From the NCBI RefSeq assembly GCF_020080835.1, contig NC_058158.1, positions 13,206,001-13,270,000 of the forward strand: DNA of 64,000 nucleotides, given 5' to 3'. Position numbers and translations under genes: made by a program. Under the pieces are notes generated by a model. That model did not search any database. It was not told where the DNA came from and worked only from the letters and a program-made list of their open reading frames with translations. The stretch comes from Cotesia glomerata (lineage: Eukaryota; Arthropoda; Insecta; Hymenoptera; Braconidae). Shown here piece by piece: positions 36,765 to 47,370 of the stretch (positions within the stretch are counted from its first letter, which is position 1; each line of letters opens with the position of its first letter).

Positions 36765-37055
36765 GCACGGAAAAAAATATATAGTAAATGCAACATGATG
36801 CAATCTTGATAAATGAACATGATGAAATCATGTTGCAGCCACATGATTTGTCATGCTTCGGCTACATGACAATCATATTGCGCTAGCATGAGAAAATCAT
36901 GGAGCAGCAACATGATTTTCATGTAGCCTTAATAGCATAAAATTAAGCTGCAACAACTAAATATTTAAGCTTCAATAACATTATTTATTATGAAGTAACT
37001 AGGTTTTTTAGGATTTATAATATTGCAGTTGAAAATAAGAGTAAATTTTCGAATT
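36765..37055. repeat. ACATGAT-rich hairpin repeat, uninterrupted copy
   Basis: CACGGAAAAAAATATATAG opens the unit. About seven ACATGAT or ATCATGT words then form nested hairpins. The sequence GACAATCATATTGCG here is the empty site corresponding to the insertion of the palindromic element at 44382. The right part (TTATTATGAAGTAACTAGG onward) also matches 44200-44280 inverted. Confidence 0.8.
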
Positions 37056-37059
37056 ATAC

Positions 37060-37248
37060 ACGGAATAAAATAATCTGTGGAAATGACAGATATGGGAATG
37101 TTAAATTGACATGGCCAGATTTTGTTAGATTTGCAAAGAAAAACTGTCAAATTTACATAAATAATATGTGAAAATAACATAACCATAAGATGTCAGATTT
37201 ACAGATAAGAACTGTCAAATTTACAGTAATAATATGTAAAAAGTTAAT
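37060..37248. repeat. TGTCAAATTTACA-type repeat segment
   Basis: CACGGAATAAAATAATCTG followed by repeated CTGTCAAATTTACA words resembles the unit at 43384-43598, which has TTGACAGTTTTTTCTG and ends in TTTTTTCCGTG. It is a MITE-type segment with worn boundaries, interrupted at its right by the pogo-like end at 37251. Confidence 0.5.
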
Positions 37249-37250
37249 TA

Positions 37251-37625
37251 GGGGAGCCTGGGGCACGACGGTCCCCTTAACGGTTTTTGAAGGTTCAAGA
37301 CGGTTTTTGCGGCTTTTAACTATCAAATTCGTTTATTTTCCGTCTGTTTCGAATAAATCAGTCGAAATTTTGCAAAAAATCAAACAAAAATTTTTTTTTG
37401 TGGGGTACGACGGTCTTCTCCCCAAAAAATCATATGAAAACAAATTTTATTTTTTTAAGCCAATGTCATCAAAATCTAGATATTCTCCTCCCAGAAAACA
37501 TCGTCGAGGGAAAACCACGATTCTTAAGTATCGCCCGAAGTCTTGAGTATCGCTGAGAACAAAGAAAAATCAAAATGAAGCAAAAAAGACCTCAGTTAAA
37601 AAAAAAAAATTAGATTAAAACAAAA
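37251..37625 (-). mobile_element. One end of a pogo-like DNA transposon
   Basis: GGGGAGCCTGGGGCACGACG follows TA at 37249-37250 and matches the right terminal repeat of the element at 58307-59585 in inverse. Similarity continues about 350 bp through GATATTCTCCTCCCAGAAAA. An open frame on the plus strand (to 37546) ends in SPPRKHRRGKTTILKYR, a basic tail like the one near the end of the 58307 element. The other end is missing. Confidence 0.7.
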
Positions 37626-37713
37626 AATTTGAAAAAAATGCTTACATCTTTAAAAATGTCAATAGTTCACAAGATTCAAAGTTATTTCTTAATTATTGAT
37701 ATTTTTAAAGATG

Positions 37714-38403
37714 CACTGAAAAAAAAATTTTTGTCCAGAAAAATTTCTTGGCTCAAAATCGTTTAAGGTAGTACCTCCACGAAAAGCATATATCAAGAAA
37801 TTTATGGAATTTTTTTTATCGAAAGATAAATATATTAATAATTCACCACCAAAATTTCAGATCAATTCACCGTACCGTTTTTGAGTAATTAATTTACAAA
37901 ATTGCATCTTTTATACGTAGAGGTATATAGAGAGATGTTAAAGTTAGTATGAAATCTTCCGTACCACTCAAGTGATGCAAATAGATTTCATACTAACTTT
38001 ACCATCTCTCTATACCCCTACGTGTCAAAGATGCAATTTTGAAAATTAATTACTCAAAAACGGTGCATTGAATTGATCTGAAATTTTGGTGGTGAATTAT
38101 TAATATATTTTTCTTTCGATAAAAAAAATTCCATAAGTTTCTTGAAGTATGCTTTTCGTGGAGGTATTACCCTAAGATGAATTTTAGTTTTTTGACAAAA
38201 AAATATCAATATTTATCATAATAAAATTTTTGCATTAATTTCGATGGATTTACAAACAAATAGGTTCACTTGAATTAAACAATAAATACTTCGATTAATT
38301 CGATCAATACTTGAGACAAGAAAATATATTCTTGAAAATTATCAAGAATATATATTCCTGTGACAAGAAAATTTTCTCAAGAGTAGTACTTTTTTTGTCA
38401 GTG
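37714..38403. mobile_element. CACTGAAAAAA-ended MITE carrying an inserted foldback
   Basis: CACTGAAAAAAAAATTTTTG at the left and ACTTTTTTTGTCAGTG at the right, with TTCTTGGCTCAAAAT and GACAAGAAAATTTTCTCAAG words, mark the family. The foldback at 37763-38175 is inserted inside. Confidence 0.7.
37763..38175. mobile_element. Foldback element with near-identical arms of about 200 bp
   Basis: TTAAGGTAGTACCTCCACGA at the left is answered by TCGTGGAGGTATTACCCTAA at the right. The arms run almost to the centre (about 37970) through TTCACCACCAAAATTTCAGA and GAGAGATGTTAAAGTTAGTA. There is no coding capacity. The ends resemble those at 45661-46098. Confidence 0.9.
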
Positions 38404-38415
38404 TGTAAGCTCGTC

Positions 38416-38572
38416 TCGATGTTACGCTCATTAAGAGCTTCCACTTGAGTACCCACATGCATTTTTGATATATTTTTCATATATACATATATATAATATA
38501 TATAAATATACAAAATATATGAAAAATTGATGTGGGTACTCAAATGAAACGTCTTGATGAGTGTAACATCGG
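38416..38572. repeat. Hairpin with TTGAGTACCCACAT arms
   Basis: CGATGTTACGCTCATTAAGA and GAGTACCCACATGCATTTTT at the left pair with ATTGATGTGGGTACTC and GATGAGTGTAACATCG at the right around a TATA-rich loop. The words TCTTTAAAAATGTCAATAGT (about 37648) and TCTTTAAAACTGTCAATAGT (about 38588) form a direct repeat around this and the previous unit. Confidence 0.75.
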
Positions 38573-38747
38573 TATAAGTTTATATCTTTAAAACTGTCAA
38601 TAGTTCATAAGATACAAGGTAATTTCTTAATTATGTATCTAGGGATAGAGCATTTTTGAATGCAGCCTACACAGAAAAAAAAAATGTTCTTGAATCAAGA
38701 TTAAATTATTTCATAAAGAGGAACTTAGAAATGACCTATGTCACAAT

Positions 38748-39763
38748 TTGTCGTTAAATTCGTCTAAACATAACCAGGAAATTACTGATTCAACGGAGCT
38801 TGATGAACTGTCCATGTTGAGGATGGAAAATGAACTTTTAAAAGAATTAAATAGTGAACTAAAAAGTAAAAACAAACTACTGGATAGTATTGTTAATAAG
38901 GTAAATAATCAAGTGAGTGATCTGTCGTATGCTAGTGTAGCTAAAAGTGAACCAAATAATGCTGATCGAGTGCCTAATATTTATGTAAAACCCAAAGAGA
39001 ATATTAAAAATCCTCAAACTTTAGCTAAAGTTAAAAACAAATTAACATGTGACCTTGCTATTCCTATAAACTCGGTCAAAGATAATAAAGAGGGTCATGT
39101 GGCTATTAAATGTAAAAACAATCTTGATGTGTCCAGAGTGAAATCTGTGCTGAGTGATAAACTTGGCCTTGAGTACAGTGTTGAACTGGAGCAGCTAAAG
39201 CTACCAAAAATTAAGGTTATTAATGTTGACTGTGACTTAACTAAGGATGAACTGTGTGATGATATTTACAATCGTAATTTTCTTGAGATTGATGGTGCTT
39301 TTAACATAATTGCTGATTATAAGGGTCATGCTGATAATCGTACTCTTATCCTAGAAATAACTTCTGAGTCTTATCTACATTTAAAAATAATGGCTTTAGA
39401 CTGTACGTTGGTCATCAGTGCTGTAGAATTTTTGATTATTTTAATTTCAACCTGTGCTTCAAATGCGGTAGATCAAACCACAAGCATAAAAACTGTAGTA
39501 ATGAAATCAGATGTCTAATATGTGCTGGTAGCCATCTTACTAAAATGTGTACAAGCCAATCTAAAAAGTGCATAAACTGTGTTTTCTACAATGATAAATT
39601 CAAAAAAGATAGAGCTACTGATCACTGCGCTACAGATATGTGCTGCGAATATCTCAAGTACAAACTGAACAAGATTATCAATGAAACTGATTATCCCATC
39701 AAACCTATTTTACCAAATTCAATTGGTAATGTAGGAAATAGATTGACAAATCAAAATCAATAG
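38748..39763 (+). pseudogene. LINE ORF1, gag-like with zinc knuckles, frameshifted
   Basis: The first part has a Leu/Glu-rich coiled coil (LRMENELLKELNSELKSKNK) in its first 60 residues, then a basic region. Near 39400-39450 the frame shifts. In the new frame a CCHC knuckle CFKCGRSNHKHKNC, a second CLICAGSHLTKMC and a third Cys-rich CINC segment follow, ending at the stop near 39763. The first in-frame codon available at 38748 is TTG, so the original start is lost or altered. Such ORF1 proteins package element RNA. Confidence 0.85.
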
Positions 39764-39773
39764 TTTATTATCA

Positions 39774-42600
39774 ATGGAGGATAATTCTATTGAAGAAAAC
39801 TTTAGTGATCTTTGCAGCTTAAATAAATTTCTATGTCATGATAACTTACTGATACTCCATCTCAATGTCAGAGGTCTAAATTCTAATTTTGAAAATCTTG
39901 AAATTTTTATTCGTAACTTAAGTGTCAAACCTGAAGTCATAATATGTTCCGAGACTTGGCAACTACCCTGTTTTACTTTTTTCACCTTGATGAATACAGT
40001 TGTTATTATAATCATAGTAATGTCAATAAAGCCGACGGAGTGGTTATGTATATTAAGAAAACTCTACAATTTAGCACGTCAATTGAAGTGTCGGGTCAAG
40101 TAAAGTTTATGTCTACTAAAATTAAATTGAATGATGGTAGTGTTTTTAAAATATCTGGTGTGTACCGATGTCATGATGTGAGCAGGGAAGATTTTGTTAA
40201 GGCAACATACGAATACATCAAGTTAAATAGTCATGGCAAAAATCATGCTATAGTTGGTGACTTTAACATAAATTTGTTGTCAACAGATCTTTTAGCCAAC
40301 AACTTTCTGTCAAATTTTCTAGACAGAGGTTATTTACCACATTTCAATGGTATAACCAGACCTAATGATTCTGGTGGAACTTGTATTGATAACTTCTTTA
40401 TCAAATCTAACATATGTAATTTAAAATCCTTTACTTATACTAATACTTTTACTGATCACTTTCCGATTTTTGTCAGTTTTGATCATCATAAAAGCAATAA
40501 TAATAGTAATTTTAGTAATAATAATTGCAACAATGGCATTGCTCTATAAATTACAACCATCTGGCTATTCTTAGTAATGAATTTAATTGGTCGACATTAC
40601 TTGAAATACAAGACCCTGATAAATTTTTCAATGTATTCACTGATAGTATTAAATCTTTAGTTAGTGATGCTAAGTTTAAAATCAGAAATAAAAAAAACAA
40701 AAATAAGCCACGTAGTCAATGGATAACTCAGGGTATTATGGTTTCATGTAAGATTAAAGAGCAACTATATAGTATTTGGAATTTAGACAGGGATAATGAG
40801 GAACTTAAAAGCCAATATAATGCATACTGTAAAATTCTTAACAAAACAATTAAATTAGCCAAAAGTAACTTTGAATCTAAAAAAGTCAGAAATTATTGTA
40901 ATGATAGTAAAAAACTGTGGAATTATGTAAATAGCAAGCTTGGAAAAAATAATCGAGCTAAAGATATTGATTATATTATTAGTGATGATGAGATTGTTTC
41001 AGATAACAAATTAATTGCTGATAGTTTTGTTGACTTTTTTACTAATGTTGGTGAAAAGCTTGCGAGTAAGCTAGGTAACAATGATGAAATTAATTGTGAA
41101 AAAACTGTTGAATATAATTGTAATACTATATTTTTATTACCTACTAATAAATTTGAAATAGAAAAAGTTATCAATGAAATGAAAGACAAAGCTGGTGGCG
41201 TTGACAATATTCATAGCAAGATATTAAAATGTATAGCCAAAGATATTAGCCTGCCTTTAGAATATATCTTTAATAACTGCATAAGCAGAGCCATCTGGCC
41301 CACTGCTTTGAAAAAAGCTGATATTATTCCGATTTACAAGTCTGGTAACGCCCATCTGGCCACCAATTACAGACCTATTTCTTTGATTTCTAACTTGGCT
41401 AAAATCTTTGAAAAAATCATATATGTTAGATTATATAATTTTTGTATTTGTAATAATTTGATCGCAAATAATCAATTTGGTTTCATGAAGAATAGAGGCA
41501 CGGATGATGCCTTAGCTTTTACCTCTAACTTTATTTACAATAATGTGGATAAAACCTAGCTACCGTGTTAGTTTTCTTGGATCTTGCTAAAGCTTTTGAC
41601 ACTGTGAATCATAAAATTCTTCTAAATAAACTATGGCGTAAGGGAATAAGAGGTCTGCCTCATAAATTGATTGATAATTATTTATCGAATAGAGAGCAGT
41701 GTGTCAAAATAAATAATTGTAATAGTGATTACAGATCTGTGAAAATTGGAGTTCCTCAAGGGACTATCTTGGGACCACTTCTTTTCATTTTGTTTATTGA
41801 TGATATTTTTAATATTGTACCAGAGAATGCACTAGTTTCTTATGCTGATGATACTGCAGTCCTGTGCAGTGGAAGTGGTTGGCAAGTAGTTCATGAATGT
41901 CTGACTGAATGGTTAAAAAATTTAGATAAGTGGTTAAAAGGCAATAAGCTTACGCTCAATGTTGATAAGTCTACATACATTACTTTCGGAAGCTACATTG
42001 ATAGTGTTCCCACTAGTTTTCATTTGTTTATTAAAGATAGAAAACTGAAAAGAGTTGAAAGCTGTAAATATTTAGGGGTAGTGTATGACTGTCATATGAA
42101 ATGGAATAAGCATGTAACTGAGCTGATTAAAAAAGTCAAGTACTTCACTTTTTATTCTATAAATTAAGTAATTGGCTACACCCATCTATACTGAAAACAA
42201 TATATCATGGACTATTCGAAAGTGTTATAAACTATGGAATCATTGCTTGGGGTGGTGCATATGATAATACGATGAAACCTATTATAAATTTGCAGAATAA
42301 GTTGATAAGTAAAATGAAAATAAAAAATGAAATGTTAGTACCCTTAAAAATTAACCAGTATTTTGTTGTGAATGCGCTTACTTATTACTTTACAGATTGT
42401 AAATTAATGTACTCTGAGAGGTTTATAAACACACGTAATAGACTGATAATTTTACCAAAAATTAGTAAAAGTTTAAGTACCAAAAATGCGTTTTTTGTGG
42501 CAATAAAATATTTCAATCTAATTCTAATAATCTAAAAGCTCTTGAATGCAAAAAGAACTTATTAAGCAAGAATTTTGGGAGGTGGATTAGATCTATTGAA
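39774..42600 (+). pseudogene. LINE ORF2, endonuclease-reverse transcriptase, several frameshifts
   Basis: The pieces in order are as follows. The start MEDNSIEENF runs to LNVRGL and CSETW (39774-39960). A shifted frame carries VGDFNINLL and TDHFPIFV (to about 40540). The next frame holds NYRPISLISNLAKIFE (to 41559). A further frame carries FLDLAKAFDTVNH, GVPQGTILGPLLFILF and the catalytic SYADD (41565-42167). A last frame runs to about 42535. At least four frame breaks (near 39950, 40540, 41560 and 42160) make it non-functional. The catalytic residues are still recognisable, so decay is moderate. Confidence 0.9.
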
Positions 42601-43383
42601 TTATAAATTAAGATACTATATTAGATAGCAAAATATTGTATAATTAGTCGTAAGGAAACTTATACTTTGTACATTGTATTGGCTTATGAATGTTTTAACA
42701 CGATTTATATATAACTAAATATTATTGTATTTTTCTGGTGTCTATGCACAGGTGTTATGCACCTCTATAGAATGTATATCAGAAGTAAAATAAATAAAAT
42801 AAATAAATAAATAAAATAAATAAATAAAAAGTATATTTTTGAAGAGCTCAATATTCTTGGCTTGAGTAGAAAAATTCTTGATTTAAGGAAACTTTACTTA
42901 ATTCAAGAATTTTTCGTCTTGATTCAAGACAATTACCCTCTTCAAAATTATATTCTTGGTTCAAGAATTTTTCTCTTGAATCAAGTTAATTTTTTTTCTG
43001 TGTAAGTACTTATCATCATAAATTGACTATAGGTGAGAATGATATTAAATCATGAAAAGGCCCAACTCCAGGTCAAGACTTTTCCAACCATACCAAATTT
43101 AATCATAAAAACCCATTTTATCATATAAATACACTGGCCACAGAATTTTGCTTATTCTCTTAACAGTATAGATAAATCTAATATTCATTATTATAGTTAT
43201 ATGTATCTCAATGCTTTTTACTTTCTATGGTTTGCAGATCTGAACAATTATTTTATGTGACCTAATTTTTTCAGTTAAAACTTTAATTTTTAAAATATTT
43301 TTTTGTTTATTGTTTACATTTCAAGAAATGTGAAAATCTTACTCATAAATAACAAGTTCAATTTTTGTTTTAACATAAATTTA

Positions 43384-43598
43384 ACTTTTTTTTTTTTAAA
43401 GTGAATTTCACATTTTTTTAATGACATTATTACATTGAAAAACTGTAAAATTAACAGTTTTAGATTGACAGTTTTCACAATGTGAAAATAACATTTTTAA
43501 CTTTGTAAAATTGACATTTTTGGGTTGACAGCGGTAAATCTGTAAATTTGACAGTTTTTTCTGTAATTTTGACAGAGTCTTTTTTTCCGTGTACAATT
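43384..43598. mobile_element. TTGACAG-rich MITE ending in TTTTTTTCCGTG
   Basis: Repeated AAAATTAACAGTTTT, GGTTGACAG and TTTGACAGTTTTTTCTG words fill this segment and TCTTTTTTTCCGTGTA closes it. It is similar in style to 37060-37248. The left boundary is not clear. Confidence 0.5.
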
Positions 43599-43599
43599 C

Positions 43600-44180
43600 G
43601 TGAACGATTTCTTTGTTAATTCAAATTATATACAACTTTTATCGTCAATAGCTTTGGTTTTTGATAAAAGTAATTAAATTATTATTAATTGTTATTATTT
43701 TCAAATTAATTGTCTTGTTGCAACATAATTCAAGCCTTCTTTTTTTATCGATAGACAAGGTACAATTGAAGGTAAAAGATTAAGGTTCCTTACACAATTA
43801 GCGTGACTATTTACTTTTACATTCCACGCATGATAATGACGATCAAATGCTATCGGTGTTATACCATACATGACAAGAAAAACATCGTTATATTGCATAA
43901 ATTTTTAAAATTTTTCCAAACTGCGGCACATCACTTTTGGCTGATGCACATATATCAAATGCAGCTTGACTTCGCGAAGTTAAAGTAGATCACTGTCTTC
44001 TTGCGCATGCGCAGTTGAAATGCTGAGTGATTGGTTCACATTTGAATAAATTTTCCTGCGGAGCTTTTTTTGAAAAAATTTTATTCTTTTCTATTTAAAA
44101 AAAAATTTTTACTACGTACTAATGTTTTTGACTACAAAAAAATTGTCAAAAAAATAACATAATTCATTTCATCAAAAATA
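43600..44180. other. Unassigned stretch
   Basis: This stretch holds AT-rich sequence with a short less-AT segment near 43990-44060 (CTTGCGCATGCGCAG). I see no gene. Confidence 0.4.
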
Positions 44181-44381
44181 TCGTTTATACATAATTTAAT
44201 TTGATAATTTACTCTAATTTTCATCTGCAATATTATAAATCCAAAAAAATCTAGTTGCTAGATAATAAATAATTTTTCTGAATCATAAATATTTAGTTGT
44301 AGCAGCTTAATTTTATACTAATAAGGCTACATGAAAATCATGTTGCTGCCACATGATTTTTCTCATGTTACCGCAATATGA

Positions 44382-45393
44382 TCCACAGATTCGGTAGAAT
44401 CTGGCGCCAAGTTCCGTTCAAATCTGCTGTAAACGCAGCGCCAGACTACCGACTGTGTTTACTGTAAGCAGAACGGTATTTTGAGGTTGCAAAATTTTAT
44501 TTAATTCTACGGTACTTTTTTTTCCTAAATTGTATATTATAACAGTAATTCATACTTTGTTTGACTGTTATTAATTAATTATATTCACTTATAACAATTA
44601 ATCTACTTGAAATTATTAAATTTAATCAGCACAAACTATAGCAACGCAAAAATTTCGATCCTGACTTTTTTTTCGATGGGCAAAGTGATCTGCCACAGAC
44701 TAAATAATTCGAGAATGCATAGTAATCCTTCATTAGATGGGAAACTACAGTTAAAAATAGATATTTCACAGCTTGCATCTACACCCGCCAGGGTGCGCTG
44801 GAATTATTTTTACATAAATTGTAGTTTCAAGGGGATAGTTTGCTATAAAAAATGCAACCAACGCGAGATTTAATTAAGTTGGTACCAATTGTAAATTTTT
44901 ATTATAATTACAAAAAATACTAAAATCCGAACAAAAACAGTTTCACTGTAAAAAATCGCGCCAAGTCCACGTTCATAAGACTATTAAGAAAAAAAATTTT
45001 TATTTCTTTACAAAATATATAAAACAAGAAAATAAAAATCCAATTAACCGATATGTTTGTTTATGATTTTCGGAAATTAAAAATTTTCTTATAAATTTAA
45101 AATTAAGAAAAAATTTTGGAACGTACTTGGTGTGCGTCATTGTGTATTTCAATTTTTAAATTTTGCAACCGCGCACACTAAATACGTTCCAAACTTTTTT
45201 TTTAATTTTTAAATTTGTAACAAAATTTTTTTTAATTTCCGAAAATCATAAACAATCATATCGGTTACTTGGATTTTTTAATTTTTTAATTTTATATATT
45301 TTTGTAAAGAAAAAAACAAATTTTTTTTTCTTAATAGTCTTATGAACGTGGACTTGGCGCGATTTTTTCACAGTGAAACTGTTTTTGTTCGGA
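44382..45393 (-). mobile_element. 1 kb palindromic A|T-target element, copy 2
   Basis: In inverse orientation, TCCACAGATTCGGTAGAATC opens at 44382 after A, and GTTTTTGTTCGGA closes at 45393 before T. The order is the unique half with the 88-codon frame, then the inverted-repeat half (about 44920-45393). Its empty site is known from 36765-37055. Confidence 0.9.
44607..44873 (+). CDS. Conserved 88-codon frame of the palindromic element, copy 2
   Basis: It is full length and nearly identical to the frame at 35364-35630, starting MKLLNLISTNYSNAKIS and ending CYKKCNQREI. It lies in the non-palindromic half of the element. There is no signal peptide, membrane segment or recognisable domain. Coding function is unproven. 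Confidence 0.3.
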   Translation: MKLLNLISTNYSNAKISILTFFSMGKVICHRLNNSRMHSNPSLDGKLQLKIDISQLASTPARVRWNYFYINCSFKGIVCYKKCNQREI

Positions 45394-45660
45394 TTGTCAA
45401 GTAGCCGAAACATGACAAATTATATGGCTGCAACATGATTTCATCATGTTAATTTACCAAGGCTGCATCATGTTGCATTTACTATTTATTTTTTTCCGTG
45501 TGAATTTCGAGTCAGAGTTATTTTCATTTGAAATTGAAAAACACCTTTTGTGCAGTAAAGTTAAATTTTATATATACGGTCTTGGTTTTGGTATTGCAAG
45601 ACCATATTTCTATTAACAAGGCCAAAATAGAGCAAGACTGCAAGTCCAAAATAATTTTTA

Positions 45661-46098
45661 TTTAGAGTAGTACTACCGTTACCACAAGAGTCAAATTCCA
45701 AAACCTTACCTTATTTGATTAACGTAGTAGATTTCCCTATACTACATCACGTTGGAGAAAGAGAGACAGAGAAAGATTTTGAATGTTTTTTATTAATAGA
45801 TATTCTCATATTCTTGGAAACCATACTGATTGTTATTAAATATGTTCTAGATGTTATTTTCTCTCGTTGTCTTGATTTTTATAAGAATTTGAACGTCTAG
45901 TTTTGTGAAATAAAAGTCTGTGATTCTCCATAAGGATCAATGGTAAAAGCAAAATTATGTAAATATTAATATCTTTTTTTCAGGACTTGCTAGGCTTCCA
46001 AAAATTTTACTGCTTAATTATGATATTATAAAGTACCAATATGCCAAATTTCATTAAATTCTGAACGTCAATTCTAAAACCGGTAGTACTACCTTAAA
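45661..46098. mobile_element. Element with TTTAGAGTAGTACTACCG ends
   Basis: TTTAGAGTAGTACTACCG at the left pairs with CGGTAGTACTACCTTAAA at the right. It is about 440 bp. The ends share TTWAGRGTAGTAC with the foldback at 37763. A 61-codon frame inside (45715-45900) is hydrophobic and unremarkable. Confidence 0.7.
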
Positions 46099-46099
46099 T

Positions 46100-46265
46100 A
46101 AATAAATAAAGTTATTTGTGTTCTATTGTCAAGAAATTAATAATTTAAGTAGAACATTTGAATAGATTTTTGAATCAAGACATATTTTTCGGGATGATAA
46201 TTTTGACGTTTATTCTTGAAAATTTTCTTGATTCAAAAATCTTTTTTTCTTGTAACTAGTTTGGG
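46100..46265. repeat. TTGATTCAAGAA-family fragment
   Basis: Words GTCAAGAAATTAATAATTT, TTGAATCAAGACATATTTTT and TTTCTTGATTCAAAAATC place it in the family. The terminal repeats are not preserved. Confidence 0.45.
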
Positions 46266-46639
46266 ACAAATAAATAAAAAAATTACTTGACGTTCTTATT
46301 AATGAGTTAACTGAAACATTTTGAAGCAATAAAGATTCAACACAAAATAAGGAGTTTTGTCCACAAAATTAATCAGATATCTTTCAATACTTGTTATATT
46401 ATGAGGTACAGTTTTTAAAAACAAATTAGTTTTGTAATGACTTAGAAAAAGGCATGTTACAAAAATGATAAAACATAATTTTATTGTAATTATAAGTTAT
46501 TAAATTAAACGTGAATTTTTTTGTTGATGTGTCCGTTTATTCATAATTGGTGGATATTTATCCTCAGCTCGAACTCCTTTTTGCAATCCTCAACCTATAT
46601 TTCGATTACTCACACGTACTCGCCAGTCTTGATATAAAA

Positions 46640-46800
46640 AAATAATTAGACCATAAAAACTGGCGGCAGAGATAATTGAAAATTATGGAATGACGTGGAA
46701 AATGAGAGCGAGGAGAGGTGTGCTCCGCCACCATCTTGGCCGACGGCCGATTTCATTTTCTGTCTTCTTCTCCTTACTTTTATACGAATAGTTTCGTGTA
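46640..46800. promoter_or_regulatory. Promoter-like segment with a CCATCTTGGCC motif
   Basis: The segment GCTCCGCCACCATCTTGGCC, in a less AT-rich stretch, contains the inverse of the AAGATGGC core seen at 22105, 23033 and 23246. TGACGTGG (46691) resembles a CRE-like word. No transcript structure is visible. Confidence 0.3.
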
Positions 46801-47159
46801 CGTGGTACGCTGCTCGCATATCAATTTATCCATTTTATCCAAAAATATACGAATTTTTTCAAGACAATGATTAATTATAAATATCCAAAAACATCAAAAG
46901 AGTGTCAATAATGTTTTACTTGATTTGATAAATACCTGTTAAATAAACTTCTTTAAAATAATTATCAAACTTATATTTACTTATGTTATTGTTATTACTT
47001 TAAACAATAAATTTTAATTCTCTTGTTTCACATAAAAAAACTCAACCTTAGCGTGGCAATAAAAAAAGAGCTAAAAATTGGGGTTGATTCACTTGCCATG
47101 CATTTATGAGCATGGTATAGTATAATAATCCCTACAACATAACAAACTATAACTATAAG

Positions 47160-47370
47160 GCGGAGGAAATGCGTAATAATAGATAGCCTATATACGGCAA
47201 CACAGCAATTTCTTTGTCCTCGCGATTTGAGAATTTATCAGCTATTACCGAAGGGTAAGTCTTAAAGAAACCTCATCGATGATCCTCGAAGCCCAAGATG
47301 AGCTCCAGAACTTGCTTCTGCGTATCCGAACTCCCGTTTTAACTCTCTTCTCGATTTCTGGTCTAAAACA
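47160..47370. other. GC-richer island with a possible small exon
   Basis: On the minus strand, a pyrimidine-rich acceptor TTTCTAGATTGTTTTAG is followed at 47362 by a 38-codon open stretch. It includes KTGVRIRRSKFWSSSWASR and ends at TAA (47245-47247). On the plus strand, a donor-like GGGTAAGTC lies at 47254 and another frame starts ATGATCCTCGAAGCC. Both strands look plausible, so I only report an exon candidate. Confidence 0.3.

Larger units (their letters stand above)
38706..42832 (+). mobile_element. Second LINE (zinc-knuckle ORF1 type), decayed and probably 5'-truncated
   Basis: Plus-strand order is ORF1 (38748-39763), ORF2 (39774-about 42600), a 3' region, and an AAATAAAATAAATAAATAA tail at 42785-42830. 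Several frameshifts break both frames. The zinc-knuckle ORF1 and the RT sequence differ clearly from the LINE at 30902, so this is another clade, on the I/Jockey side. No 5' untranslated region is evident. Confidence 0.85.
38668..43004. mobile_element. CACAGAAAAAA-ended MITE split by the second LINE
   Basis: TACACAGAAAAAAAAAATG with TTCTTGAATCAAGATTAAAT at the left and CTTGAATCAAGTTAATTTTT with TTTCTGTGTA at the right are the two ends of one family member. The LINE at about 38706-42832 lies between them. Confidence 0.75.
44200..45500. repeat. ACATGAT-rich hairpin repeat, copy split by an insertion
   Basis: Read on the minus strand, this matches 36765-37030. The outer parts are 44200-44381 and 45394-45500 (ending TTTTTTTCCGTG). 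The palindromic element at 44382-45393 separates GGCTACTTGACA from TCATATTGCGG. Confidence 0.85.

Noticed and set aside
36765..37055. CRISPR-like array because of repeated ACATGAT words
   Set aside because: The words are irregularly spaced and in both orientations, forming hairpins. There are no uniform spacers and the genome is eukaryotic.
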